NCBI GenBank assembly: GCA_014384025.1 | Contig: JACNGQ010000219.1 | Location: 1-51,541, forward strand | DNA: 51,541 nt | DNA from: Planctomycetota bacterium | GTDB lineage: Bacteria > Planctomycetota > Phycisphaerae > Sedimentisphaerales > Anaerobacaceae | Direction: 5' to 3' | Shown: piece after piece, positions 8,620 through 17,193 of the stretch | How positions within the stretch are numbered: position 1 is the first letter of the stretch | Layout of the letters: each line of letters opens with the position of its first letter | The notes under the pieces: model-generated | Database searches by the model: none | Told to the model about the DNA's origin: nothing | The model's input: only the letters and a program-made list of their open reading frames with translations | Program-made: the position numbers and the translations under genes

Positions 8620-11520
8620 ATGAGAATGAAGAATATATTTCAGAAGATTTGGCCTTTGACTACGCTTGGACTTTGTCTCCTGGCTGCCGGTGTTTACGTA
8701 GAAACTTCTATGTCAATAGGTGCAGAAGTATCCTCTCCATCCGGTCGTACAGTATTGAACTTCAATAATCACTGGAAGTTTGCCAAGGGTGATATGAATG
8801 GAGCCGAGAGGCCGGATTTCGATGACTCGTCGTGGAAGGCAGTTCGTTTGCCGCACGACTGGGCGATAGCCGGGCCGTTCAATCCCAGGGAGAATGGCTA
8901 CGCCGGAAAACTACCGTGGAAAGGAGTGGGCTGGTACAGAAAGACATTCACGCTCAATAGTCTATATAGCGGCCATCGAATTTACTTTGATTTCGACGGA
9001 GTGATGGCCTTCCCTAAGGTCTATATAAATGGCAAATTGGCGGGCCAATGGGACTACGGGTACATGTCATTCCGCATCGATGCCACAAAACATGTGAATT
9101 TCAGTGGCACAAATGTGATTGCGATTTACGTTGATACACGTCAACAAGGTACCCGCTGGTATCCCGGCGCGGGGATATATCGCAAAGTAACGATGACTAT
9201 CTGTGAACAAGCACACATAGCACACTGGGGCACATTTGTCACCACCCCGGAAATTAGCGATTCCTCGGCAACGGTTCGAGTGCAATCAAAGATTGAGAAC
9301 CATTTCGATGCCGAATCTGAAATTGGCGTTGAAGTCATACTGCACGATCCTGACAGCCGAAAAATTGCTACCATAAAACAAGACAACACTGTGCCTGCCC
9401 ACGGCTCGTGTGAGCTGCATCAGTCATTCGTAATTGCCAATCCTCAGCGATGGGACATTACCGGTCCGAAGTTATACACGGCTAAGACAATTGTTAGTAT
9501 TGGTGATAAAATCGTCGATTCAGAAATCACTCCCTTCGGAATCCGTACATTCCGGTTTACCGCCGATGACGGATTTTACCTCAACGGCCGGCGGGTTCAG
9601 CTATATGGCGTGAATCTACACCATGACCATGGACCTCTCGGAGCCGCTTTTTATACTCGTGCGATGGAGCGTCAGTTGGAAATCATGCGCGACATGGGTG
9701 TAAATGCCATTCGTACAAGCCACAATCCTCCGGCGCCGGAATTGCTTGATTTGTGTGACCGGATGGGATTTGTCGTATGGGATGAAGTTTTTGACAAATG
9801 GGATGACAAGGCCGGCCGCATTAGAGGTGAGCCGCCGCTAGAAGAGTACGGAGAAAAACAGATTAGAAATCTGGTATTGCGCGACCGAAATCACCCCTGT
9901 GTTGTCATCTGGTCCATCGGCAACGAGATTGGCAACCAACCTTATGATAGAGAAGGCAAATCACCCGAGAGAGTGAAATATATGAGTGATTTCGTGCGAA
10001 AATACGATCCGACGCGACCAGTTGGAATCTCCTGTCATATCCCCGGCACTGCTGACGAGCCTATCCTTGATTCGATGGATCTTACTGGCTGGAATTACGC
10101 CCGCAGGTATAGCCGGTACAGGCAGCGCTATCCCGACAAACCCATTATTTACAGCGAGTCAGCTTCGACGCTAAGCACACGTGGTTTCTACGAACCGATG
10201 CTTCCAAATGAAAAAACTCAATTTTCGAAACATTTGCAGGTATGCTCCTATGACCTAAATTCCGCGGCATGGTCTGACATACCAGATGTGGAATTCAAAC
10301 TGATGGAGGACGACAGCTTTGTCGCCGGGGAATTCGTCTGGACAGGATTTGATTATCTGGGTGAGCCGACACCGTTTGCACAGGAAGCTCGGAGTTCATA
10401 CTTCGGTATTGTAGATTTATGCGGTATCCCCAAAGATCGGTTTTACCTGTATCGCAGTTATTGGCGGCCCGACACCACAACCGTGCATATCCTGCCCCAT
10501 TGGAATTGGCCCGACAACATTGGCAAGAAAGTTCCAGTGTTTGTTTACACCAATGGCGATTCGGCAGAACTACTGTTGAATGGTAAATCGCTTGGCCGAC
10601 GGACAAAGGGCCGGCTACCAGAAAAGCCGGCCAACTTCGCTCTCGCAAAAGCTACGTTTGCCAGTTCTGTGGAAACGGACAAAAGCAATGTTTCTGCCAA
10701 CGCCAATGATGCCGACAATTCCACGCATTGGTGCGCCGGCTCCGCGGACTCCGGCCAATGGTGGCAGGTTGATCTTGGTGAGGTCATGCCTGTCGGCTAT
10801 TTGGCGATCGAGTTCGAAAAAGAGGCAAAGAACTATGGGTATCAGATCAAAGCCTCACCTGATGAGTCAAATTGGACTACTCTTGTGACCAAGAATACAA
10901 GCAGAATTCCCAGGTGGGGTGGACCAAGACATGTATTTCATGAAGTGAACGCGCGGGCAAGATTCTTACGTATTGAGTTCACTGCTATGCGAGAAGACAC
11001 AAAGGCCGGCATTCGCGAGTTTGGTGCCTACCCGGAGAAAGTGGAATCAACATACTACGATGTGACCTATCAGTATCGACTACGGTGGAACGAAGTGATC
11101 TATGAGCCAGGCGAGCTCAAGGCTATTGCCTATAAGGACGGCCAAAAGATTGGTCAGACGATCATGCGCACGGCGGGTGAACCTGTTGTTATTCACTTAA
11201 CACCCGATCGAAAAGAACTCTCTGCTAATGGAGAAGACCTTTGCTATATCTTGGTTGAAGCTCAGGACAAGAAAGGCACATTTTGCCCCTTGGCTATCAA
11301 TCTTGTTAACTTCGAGATTGATGGCCCGGCAGAGATTATCGCGGTTGGCAATGGCAATCCCCTTTCATTGGAACCTTTCCAGGCGGATTATCGAAAGCTG
11401 TTCTATGGTAAAGCGATGTTGGTCGTGCGAACGAAAGAGGGTCGAGGTGGTCAAATACGAGTTAGTGCAAAAAGTGTCGGCTTGCGTGGAGCGGATATTG
11501 TAATCCGGTCTTCAAAATAG
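8620..11520 (+). CDS. GH2 beta-galactosidase with discoidin (F5/8 type C) domain
   Basis: A 966-residue secreted protein (hydrophobic signal near residues 12-35). The order is GH2 sugar-binding jelly roll (PHDW and GVGWYRKTF, about 50-220), immunoglobulin-like domain (220-320) and TIM barrel (320-620). The acid/base is Glu436 in SIGNEIG and the nucleophile Glu513 in IIYSESAS; NLHHDHGPLG and NAIRTSHNPPAPELLDLCD are standard GH2 blocks. After a short DUF4982-like segment, residues about 670-810 form an F5/8 type C domain (WWQVDLGEV, RFLRIEFTA) inserted before the C-terminal Ig-like domains. It should release beta-linked galactose, for example from pectic galactan. The discoidin domain is probably a carbohydrate-binding insert. 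It belongs to the same strand cluster as the two preceding genes (66-base gap). Confidence 0.93.
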   Translation: MRMKNIFQKIWPLTTLGLCLLAAGVYVETSMSIGAEVSSPSGRTVLNFNNHWKFAKGDMNGAERPDFDDSSWKAVRLPHDWAIAGPFNPRENGYAGKLPWKGVGWYRKTFTLNSLYSGHRIYFDFDGVMAFPKVYINGKLAGQWDYGYMSFRIDATKHVNFSGTNVIAIYVDTRQQGTRWYPGAGIYRKVTMTICEQAHIAHWGTFVTTPEISDSSATVRVQSKIENHFDAESEIGVEVILHDPDSRKIATIKQDNTVPAHGSCELHQSFVIANPQRWDITGPKLYTAKTIVSIGDKIVDSEITPFGIRTFRFTADDGFYLNGRRVQLYGVNLHHDHGPLGAAFYTRAMERQLEIMRDMGVNAIRTSHNPPAPELLDLCDRMGFVVWDEVFDKWDDKAGRIRGEPPLEEYGEKQIRNLVLRDRNHPCVVIWSIGNEIGNQPYDREGKSPERVKYMSDFVRKYDPTRPVGISCHIPGTADEPILDSMDLTGWNYARRYSRYRQRYPDKPIIYSESASTLSTRGFYEPMLPNEKTQFSKHLQVCSYDLNSAAWSDIPDVEFKLMEDDSFVAGEFVWTGFDYLGEPTPFAQEARSSYFGIVDLCGIPKDRFYLYRSYWRPDTTTVHILPHWNWPDNIGKKVPVFVYTNGDSAELLLNGKSLGRRTKGRLPEKPANFALAKATFASSVETDKSNVSANANDADNSTHWCAGSADSGQWWQVDLGEVMPVGYLAIEFEKEAKNYGYQIKASPDESNWTTLVTKNTSRIPRWGGPRHVFHEVNARARFLRIEFTAMREDTKAGIREFGAYPEKVESTYYDVTYQYRLRWNEVIYEPGELKAIAYKDGQKIGQTIMRTAGEPVVIHLTPDRKELSANGEDLCYILVEAQDKKGTFCPLAINLVNFEIDGPAEIIAVGNGNPLSLEPFQADYRKLFYGKAMLVVRTKEGRGGQIRVSAKSVGLRGADIVIRSSK

Positions 11521-11691
11521 GCCTGCTTAATCGTTTCCGGGTATAGTAGCGCCACAATGGCAAAACTCTGAGTAGATATTATTTCTGCCTGAATGACAGA
11601 CGAATTTTCATGAGAACGTGACTTATACTGATTGATTCATTATTGCGATTGCTGATTTCAACAAAAGAGCCTGTATGAACGCCTAAGTTTT

Positions 11692-11720
11692 TTGCAATGT
11701 GAAGAAGGTTTTGGTATTAT
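11692..11720 (+). promoter_or_regulatory. Candidate sigma-70 promoter before the GH51 gene
   Basis: TTGCAA (11692-11697) and TATTAT (11715-11720) are separated by 17 bases, about 94 bases before the GH51 start. A GC-rich inverted pair (GCCTGG...CCGGGC near 11735-11755) lies between promoter and gene and could be a leader hairpin. The 293-base gap 11521-11813 holds nothing else I recognise. The call rests on consensus resemblance only. Confidence 0.4.
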
Positions 11721-11813
11721 GGTCTAAATGGAATGCCTGGCTTTGTAACCGGGCTTTTAATACCATCGATATGAGGCAGAAAAACCTGCCTTCAGCCTAA
11801 AGGAGGTTATGAA

Positions 11814-13826
11814 ATGATAAATATAGCACAACTCGGTCAAAAGAAAAACGAATCGACAATCATGAAGAAAATATTGATTGTATCTACTATTCAGTTTGTA
11901 GTGTTGGCTTTTGTCTTGATTCCGGTTCAGGTGCAAGGATCCACAGTCAGCGTTAATCTCAATCAAACAGGTGAGCCCATTTCCAAATATATCTATGGCC
12001 AGTTCATCGAGCATTTAGGCCGGTGTATTTATGGAGGTATATGGGCGGAAATGCTGGAGGACCGGAAGTTTTATTACCCCGTTGACGGGCAGGCCCCGGC
12101 GTGGACTATGTATAAACCCGGTATGAGATCTTATGATGGTGAAGGCCATCCTTATGAGTTGTTGACCAGCTCACCCTGGATGATTATCGGTGACAAGAAG
12201 GCCGTATCAATGATGATGGAAAATTCTTATGTGGGTGAACACACCCCGAGAATCACTTTGACCGGAAACGGCCAGCCAGCCGGCTTGCTTCAGGAACGTC
12301 TGGGAATTCTCGAAGGCGAAAAATATACGGGTCGAATCGTACTGGCGGGGAATCTGCAAGCTGCGCCCATTGAAGTCAGTCTCGTATGGGGTGGTGGAGC
12401 GAGTGACCGCGAGACTGTGACGATTGATAAAATCGGAAAAACATACACAAAGTTTCCGTTACGTTTTGCAGCCAAAGGCTCAACTGATAACGGCCGTCTT
12501 GAGATTGTAAGCAGAGGCAAAGGGTACTTTATGATTGGCACCGTCTCGCTCATGCCTGCGGATAATATTCTGGGCTGGCGTGAGGATACGGTGGCACTGC
12601 TTAAGCAGCTTAATTCACCGGTTTACCGCTGGCCGGGCGGCAATTTTGTCAGTGGTTACAACTGGAAAGATGGTATTGGTGATCCGGACCGGCGTCCTCC
12701 TCGTAAAAATCCGGCATGGAAGGGCATCGAACATAATGATGTAGGTATCCATGAATTTATGGAGCTATGCAGTGAAATCAATACCGAAGCCTTTATAGCC
12801 GTGAACACCGGGCAGGGAGATGCTAAGGCTGCGTCCGAGGAAATTGAATATGTCAATGGCGACCCGGACACCCCTATGGGCAGATTGCGGGCTCAAAACG
12901 GCCATTCCCAACCCTTCGGTGTTAAATGGTGGGCCATCGGTAATGAAATGTACGGCAACTGGCAGCTTGGCCACATGCCGCTTGAAGAATATATGAAAAA
13001 GCACAATAGCGTGGTTGACACAATGCGCCAAGTGGATCCGACATTCAAACCCATCGCGGTCGGGGCCCGGGGACGCTGGAGCGAACAAATGCTTACTACA
13101 TGTGCCGATCACATGAGTCTTATCAGCGAGCACCTGTACTGGCAGGACAGAGACGATGTGATTTCACATGTTACGCAAATTTCCGACAGAATCCGTGATG
13201 TGGCCGAAGCTCATCGTGGATATCGCAAGACGATTGCCTCGCTTGCAGGCAAAGACATTCGTATTGCAATGGACGAGTGGAATTATTGGTATGGTCCGAA
13301 CGAATATGGAGAGCTGGGCGTGAGGTACTTTCTTCAGGATGGCCTTGGAATTGCGGTTGGCCTCCATGAGTTCTTCCGTAATAGCGACATTTATTTCATG
13401 GCCAACTACGCACAGACCGTCAATGTTATTGGTGCCATCAAAACTACAAAGACTCAAGCCGAATTCGAAACCACAGGTCTTGTATTAAAGCTTTACCGGG
13501 AATGTTTCGGCGAAATACCGATTAAGGTAAGCGGTGACTTCAAACCACTCGACGTTGCCGCTGCTTTGTCAGGGGATCGTGACGTTTTGACTGTTGCCGT
13601 CGTTAATCCGGGCGGAAAATCTCAGCCCATTACTTTGAAGTTGAGTGGTGGAGAGCTGACCGGCCGGTGGCAAAAGTGGACATTTACAGGCCCGAACAAA
13701 TGGTCATACAACGCGCCTGGAAAATCGCCTCAGGTTGAAATTACTCCTTCCTCATTTACAGGACTTTTGGGCCGGTTGGAAGCTGTTCCACTAAGCGTAA
13801 CTCTTTACTCATTTTTCTTGCGATAA
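11814..13826 (+). CDS. GH51 alpha-L-arabinofuranosidase
   Basis: A 670-residue retaining arabinofuranosidase. AAAGGAGG (11799-11806) fits ATG 11814 with 7-base spacing. A second ATG, 16 codons in (MKKILIVSTIQFVVLAFVLI), begins the recognisable signal peptide, so the chosen start adds a short polar leader. GH51 hallmarks are ISKYIYGQFIEHLGRCIYGG at the N-terminus, the acid/base Glu378 in WAIGNEM and the nucleophile Glu488 in MDEWNYW. PVYRWPGGNFVSGYNW forms part of the subsite. A C-terminal beta-sandwich follows the barrel. It removes alpha-L-arabinofuranosyl groups from arabinan, arabinoxylan or pectin side chains. Here it complements the GH127 gene, which takes the beta-linked sugar. Confidence 0.95.
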   Translation: MINIAQLGQKKNESTIMKKILIVSTIQFVVLAFVLIPVQVQGSTVSVNLNQTGEPISKYIYGQFIEHLGRCIYGGIWAEMLEDRKFYYPVDGQAPAWTMYKPGMRSYDGEGHPYELLTSSPWMIIGDKKAVSMMMENSYVGEHTPRITLTGNGQPAGLLQERLGILEGEKYTGRIVLAGNLQAAPIEVSLVWGGGASDRETVTIDKIGKTYTKFPLRFAAKGSTDNGRLEIVSRGKGYFMIGTVSLMPADNILGWREDTVALLKQLNSPVYRWPGGNFVSGYNWKDGIGDPDRRPPRKNPAWKGIEHNDVGIHEFMELCSEINTEAFIAVNTGQGDAKAASEEIEYVNGDPDTPMGRLRAQNGHSQPFGVKWWAIGNEMYGNWQLGHMPLEEYMKKHNSVVDTMRQVDPTFKPIAVGARGRWSEQMLTTCADHMSLISEHLYWQDRDDVISHVTQISDRIRDVAEAHRGYRKTIASLAGKDIRIAMDEWNYWYGPNEYGELGVRYFLQDGLGIAVGLHEFFRNSDIYFMANYAQTVNVIGAIKTTKTQAEFETTGLVLKLYRECFGEIPIKVSGDFKPLDVAAALSGDRDVLTVAVVNPGGKSQPITLKLSGGELTGRWQKWTFTGPNKWSYNAPGKSPQVEITPSSFTGLLGRLEAVPLSVTLYSFFLR

Positions 13827-13840
13827 TCTTTTAGACGTAT

Positions 13841-13859
13841 AGTTTCTGCCGCAGAAACT
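13841..13859. promoter_or_regulatory. Perfect 9-bp inverted repeat between GH51 and pectate lyase genes
   Basis: AGTTTCTGC-C-GCAGAAACT is a perfect palindrome with a one-base centre, 15 bases after the GH51 stop and 116 bases before the pectate lyase start. There is no T-run after it, so it is not a good intrinsic terminator. An operator for a dimeric regulator is possible but unproven. Confidence 0.35.
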
Positions 13860-13974
13860 CGTGATTAAAATATTTGTCGAATTTTACAACTACATTCGCT
13901 TGATGCTACAGGGGCGTTGAAATCAATTTATATTGTGCTACTTATATAGGCCGCAGCGTTTAAGAGTACTGTTT

Positions 13975-15459
13975 ATGAACTCACATTGGAAATATCGGCG
14001 CTTTTGTTTAAGCCTATTGGCTACTGTCGTCGTGATTACTGTGTTCCCCGGTACCAGAGCAGATACGGGTATCCTGGAAAAAGCTGCAATTCCTTCCTTT
14101 CCAGGCGCCGAAGGTGCCGGAGCGTTTACACCCGGAGGCCGCGGTGGGAAAGTTTTCGAGGTGACCAATCTAAGAGACAGCGGCCCCGGTAGTCTTCGGC
14201 AAGCCATAGAAGCAGAAGGGCCGCGTATCGTAATCTTCCATATCTCGGGTATTATAATACTGGAGAAACTTCTTACAATTTCCAATCCATATATAACAAT
14301 TGCCGGCCAGACCGCCCCTGGCGATGGCATTTGCATACGCGGCCAGACAACTGAAATCAATACTCATGATGTGGTGCTGCGTTATCTGCGTTTTCGTCGA
14401 GGCAATATAAGAGACCGCAACGATGCGCTGGGCGGCTACCCTGTGGGCAATATTATCGTGGACCATTGCTCCGCAAGTTGGGGATTGGATGAAAATCTCT
14501 CCCTTTACCGGTATATGAAGAAAATGCCCGAAGGCCCGGATAAAAAAATGCCCGTCGAAAATTTGACCATTCAATGGTGCATATCCAGCGAAGCTCTCGA
14601 CTTGAACAATCACGCCTTCGGTGCAACTTGGGGCGGGAAAAACTGCTCATTTCACCATAATCTGTTTGCATGCAATACGGGCAGGAATCCCAGTATCGGC
14701 TGGGGGGACCATTTTGATTTCCGTAACAACGTCCTGTTCAACTGGCGACACCGTACTGTCGATGGGGGTGATGCAAGCTCAATGGTCAATATAGTAGCCA
14801 ACTACTATAAACCTGGACCCGCTGTTGACGAAGGTGCTATTCGTTACCGCATTTGCAGACCTCAACACCTTGACATGTACAGCGAGGCTAATCGCGAAGG
14901 TAAATGGTATGTAGCGGATAATTTTGTTGTTGGTAACCCAAAGGTCTCAGCAGACAACTGGGATGGCGGTGTGCAGTTTGACAACTCCCCAACGCAGGCA
15001 AAGATTAAAGCTCTCATAACGAAGGTGCGAGCAAGTGTTCCAGTTCCGGCACCACCCATCATCCAGCAAAGCGCCGAGCAGGCTTATGAACTCGTGCTGG
15101 CCCATGCCGGCGCCACTCTGCCACAGCGTGATCCTGTTGACAGACGCATTATCAGTATCGTTCGCACCGGCAAACCCACCTTCAAGAACGGTATTATCGA
15201 GATCCCCTCCGATGTTGGTGGTTGGCCGCAGTATAAGTCCTCACCTGCGCCAGCCGACAGCGACCATGACGGAATGCCGGATACATGGGAAAAGAAATTC
15301 TCCCTCAAATGGAACGATCCATCTGATGGTACTACAGATGCAGATGGTGATGGCTACACGAATGTCGAGGAATGGCTTAATGGCACTGATCCAAAGCAGT
15401 TTGTGAATTACCGTAAGCCTGACAATAACATGAACACTCTGTCAATCGGTTTTGAATAA
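13975..15459 (+). CDS. Secreted pectate lyase-like protein (PL1 type)
   Basis: A right-handed beta-helix lyase of about 494 residues. I start it at ATG 13975, giving a signal peptide (RRFCLSLLATVVVITVFPG, cleaved near TRA); a TTG 14 codons upstream is less likely. The mature N-terminus AIPSFPGAEGAGAFTPGGRG with VTNLRDSGPGSLRQAI is the classic pectate-lyase opening. ITIAGQTAPGDGICIRG and IIVDHCSASWGLDE are helix rungs around the calcium/active-site groove. The C-terminal stretch DSDHDGMPDTWEKKF...DADGDGYTNVEEWLNGTDP is a thrombospondin type 3/EF-like calcium repeat often found at the end of such enzymes. It should cut polygalacturonate by beta-elimination and supply the endo-activity in this locus. 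Confidence 0.9.
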   Translation: MNSHWKYRRFCLSLLATVVVITVFPGTRADTGILEKAAIPSFPGAEGAGAFTPGGRGGKVFEVTNLRDSGPGSLRQAIEAEGPRIVIFHISGIIILEKLLTISNPYITIAGQTAPGDGICIRGQTTEINTHDVVLRYLRFRRGNIRDRNDALGGYPVGNIIVDHCSASWGLDENLSLYRYMKKMPEGPDKKMPVENLTIQWCISSEALDLNNHAFGATWGGKNCSFHHNLFACNTGRNPSIGWGDHFDFRNNVLFNWRHRTVDGGDASSMVNIVANYYKPGPAVDEGAIRYRICRPQHLDMYSEANREGKWYVADNFVVGNPKVSADNWDGGVQFDNSPTQAKIKALITKVRASVPVPAPPIIQQSAEQAYELVLAHAGATLPQRDPVDRRIISIVRTGKPTFKNGIIEIPSDVGGWPQYKSSPAPADSDHDGMPDTWEKKFSLKWNDPSDGTTDADGDGYTNVEEWLNGTDPKQFVNYRKPDNNMNTLSIGFE

Positions 15460-15572
15460 CGAAAACAAAGCAGGTAATAAAGAGGTCTGCAAAAGGTATG
15501 ATATCGTCCTGTGTTTTAAGATGCGGCCAACAGGATGAAAAGCAAAATACAAGTAATCAGTTGGAGGCTTCT

Positions 15573-17126
15573 GTGTCCAGGAGATTGATTTATCTGATAG
15601 TTGGCATGGTCTTAGTGGGGACCGTAAGTGCACGTAATGAACAGAGCCAAAGTGGTTCGATGTTTGTCCTTGATGCAGGTACTTTTAAATATCACGTTGA
15701 TTTTTTCAACACGATGGAACCGGAAAACATCGTTAATTATATCTCGAATAAACGGTCGTGGGCATGGATGACCACAAATATTCCTTTCTTTGAGTGTCCC
15801 GACAAAAGCTTCGAGCAGATTTATTATTTTCGATGGTGGACGTTTCGTAAGCATATAAAGAAAACACCGGACGGATTTGTTTTTACTGAGTTTCTCGATA
15901 AGGTTGGTCATAGCGGCAAACACAACACAATAAGCTGTGCGCTGGGGCATCATATCTATGAAGGTACATGGCTGCATGACAAGCGTTATATTGATGATTA
16001 TGCCCGATTCTGGTTTGTCGGTAACGAGGGCGATTTGCAGCCGCATTTTCATCAGTACAGCAACTGGGGGACAGAGGCACTCTATCGCAGGTATCTGGTA
16101 AACCAGGATAAAGCATTTGTGACAGGATTGCTCGATGCTTTTATACATGATTACCAGGCTTGGACAAAGGAGCAGAGTCTTAAGAACGGATTATACTGGC
16201 AATACGACGTACGGGATGGGATGGAGGAATCTATCAGTGGTTCACGAAAAACTAAGAACGCCCGGCCTCCTCTAAATAGCTATATTTATGCAAATGCAGT
16301 GGCTATATCTAAGGTTGCAGAAATGGCCGGCCGGCCGGCGGTTTCGAAGGAATATGCTCAAAAGGCAGCCGAGCTAAAGTCGCTCATTCAACAGCTAATG
16401 TGGGACAAAGAGGCCCAATTCTTTAAAGTACGACATCCGAATGGTGAACTGGCCGACGTGCGTGAGGAGATTGGATTCATCCCGTGGTATTTCAATCTGC
16501 CGGAGCCTGGGCACGAACACGCTTGGCAACAGCTCATGGATCCGAAAGTATTCAAGGCCCCAATGGGGATCACCACTGCAGAACGAAGGCACCCTCAGTT
16601 CAGAAGTCACGGCGTTGGGACGTGTGAGTGGGACGGTGCAGTCTGGCCATACGCGACGAGCCAGACACTGGTCGGATTGGCAAACGTCCTGCGAAACTAC
16701 AAGCAGCAGTATGTTAGTGAGACAGACTACTTCGATGCGCTTATAACATACGCTCGATCTCATCGGTACAGAGGTAAGCCGTATATCGGGGAATATCTCG
16801 ATGAGGTAAGCGGTAAGTGGTTGAAGCCGGACTCAGATAGGAGCCGATACTACAATCATTCGACTTTCTGTGACTTGGTTATTAGCGGGCTTGTTGGACT
16901 TGTGCCTCGACAAGATGAGACAATTACGGTTAATCCCTTGATCCCGCGGGATGCTTGGGACTGGTTCTGCCTAGATAATGTGCTTTATCATGGGCGGGTA
17001 CTCACTATTCTGTGGGACAGAAGTGGTCAGAAATATCACAGGGGTAAAGGATTTAGCATCTTTTCAGATGGTAAAAAGATTGCTTGGTCGGATGAGCTGA
17101 CACATATCACAGGTGCGCTTCCTTAG
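15573..17126 (+). CDS. Secreted MGH1-like (alpha/alpha)6 glycoside hydrolase
   Basis: I choose GTG 15573: GGAGG lies 5 bases upstream, and the product then starts with a clean signal peptide (RRLIYLIVGMVLVGTVSA). An upstream in-frame ATG at 15498 would put 25 polar residues in front of it. The mature protein (about 500 residues) is an (alpha/alpha)6 barrel of the mannosylglycerate-hydrolase-like/GH63-like type: YFRWWTFRKHI, WQYDVRDGMEESISG (likely catalytic acidic residues), NSYIYANAVAIS, CEWDGAVWPYATSQTL and the C-terminal YNHSTFCDLVISGL all sit where barrel helices carry active-site residues in that superfamily. The substrate is unknown; context suggests an exo-acting enzyme on a pectic oligosaccharide. 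It converges with the GH127 gene. Confidence 0.82.
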   Translation: MSRRLIYLIVGMVLVGTVSARNEQSQSGSMFVLDAGTFKYHVDFFNTMEPENIVNYISNKRSWAWMTTNIPFFECPDKSFEQIYYFRWWTFRKHIKKTPDGFVFTEFLDKVGHSGKHNTISCALGHHIYEGTWLHDKRYIDDYARFWFVGNEGDLQPHFHQYSNWGTEALYRRYLVNQDKAFVTGLLDAFIHDYQAWTKEQSLKNGLYWQYDVRDGMEESISGSRKTKNARPPLNSYIYANAVAISKVAEMAGRPAVSKEYAQKAAELKSLIQQLMWDKEAQFFKVRHPNGELADVREEIGFIPWYFNLPEPGHEHAWQQLMDPKVFKAPMGITTAERRHPQFRSHGVGTCEWDGAVWPYATSQTLVGLANVLRNYKQQYVSETDYFDALITYARSHRYRGKPYIGEYLDEVSGKWLKPDSDRSRYYNHSTFCDLVISGLVGLVPRQDETITVNPLIPRDAWDWFCLDNVLYHGRVLTILWDRSGQKYHRGKGFSIFSDGKKIAWSDELTHITGALP

Positions 17127-17193
17127 ATACGCAGGGCAGATGTTGTGTTAATCCTTGGAAGGCTACAAAGTGCATATATTTTTGTGTAGGCCG

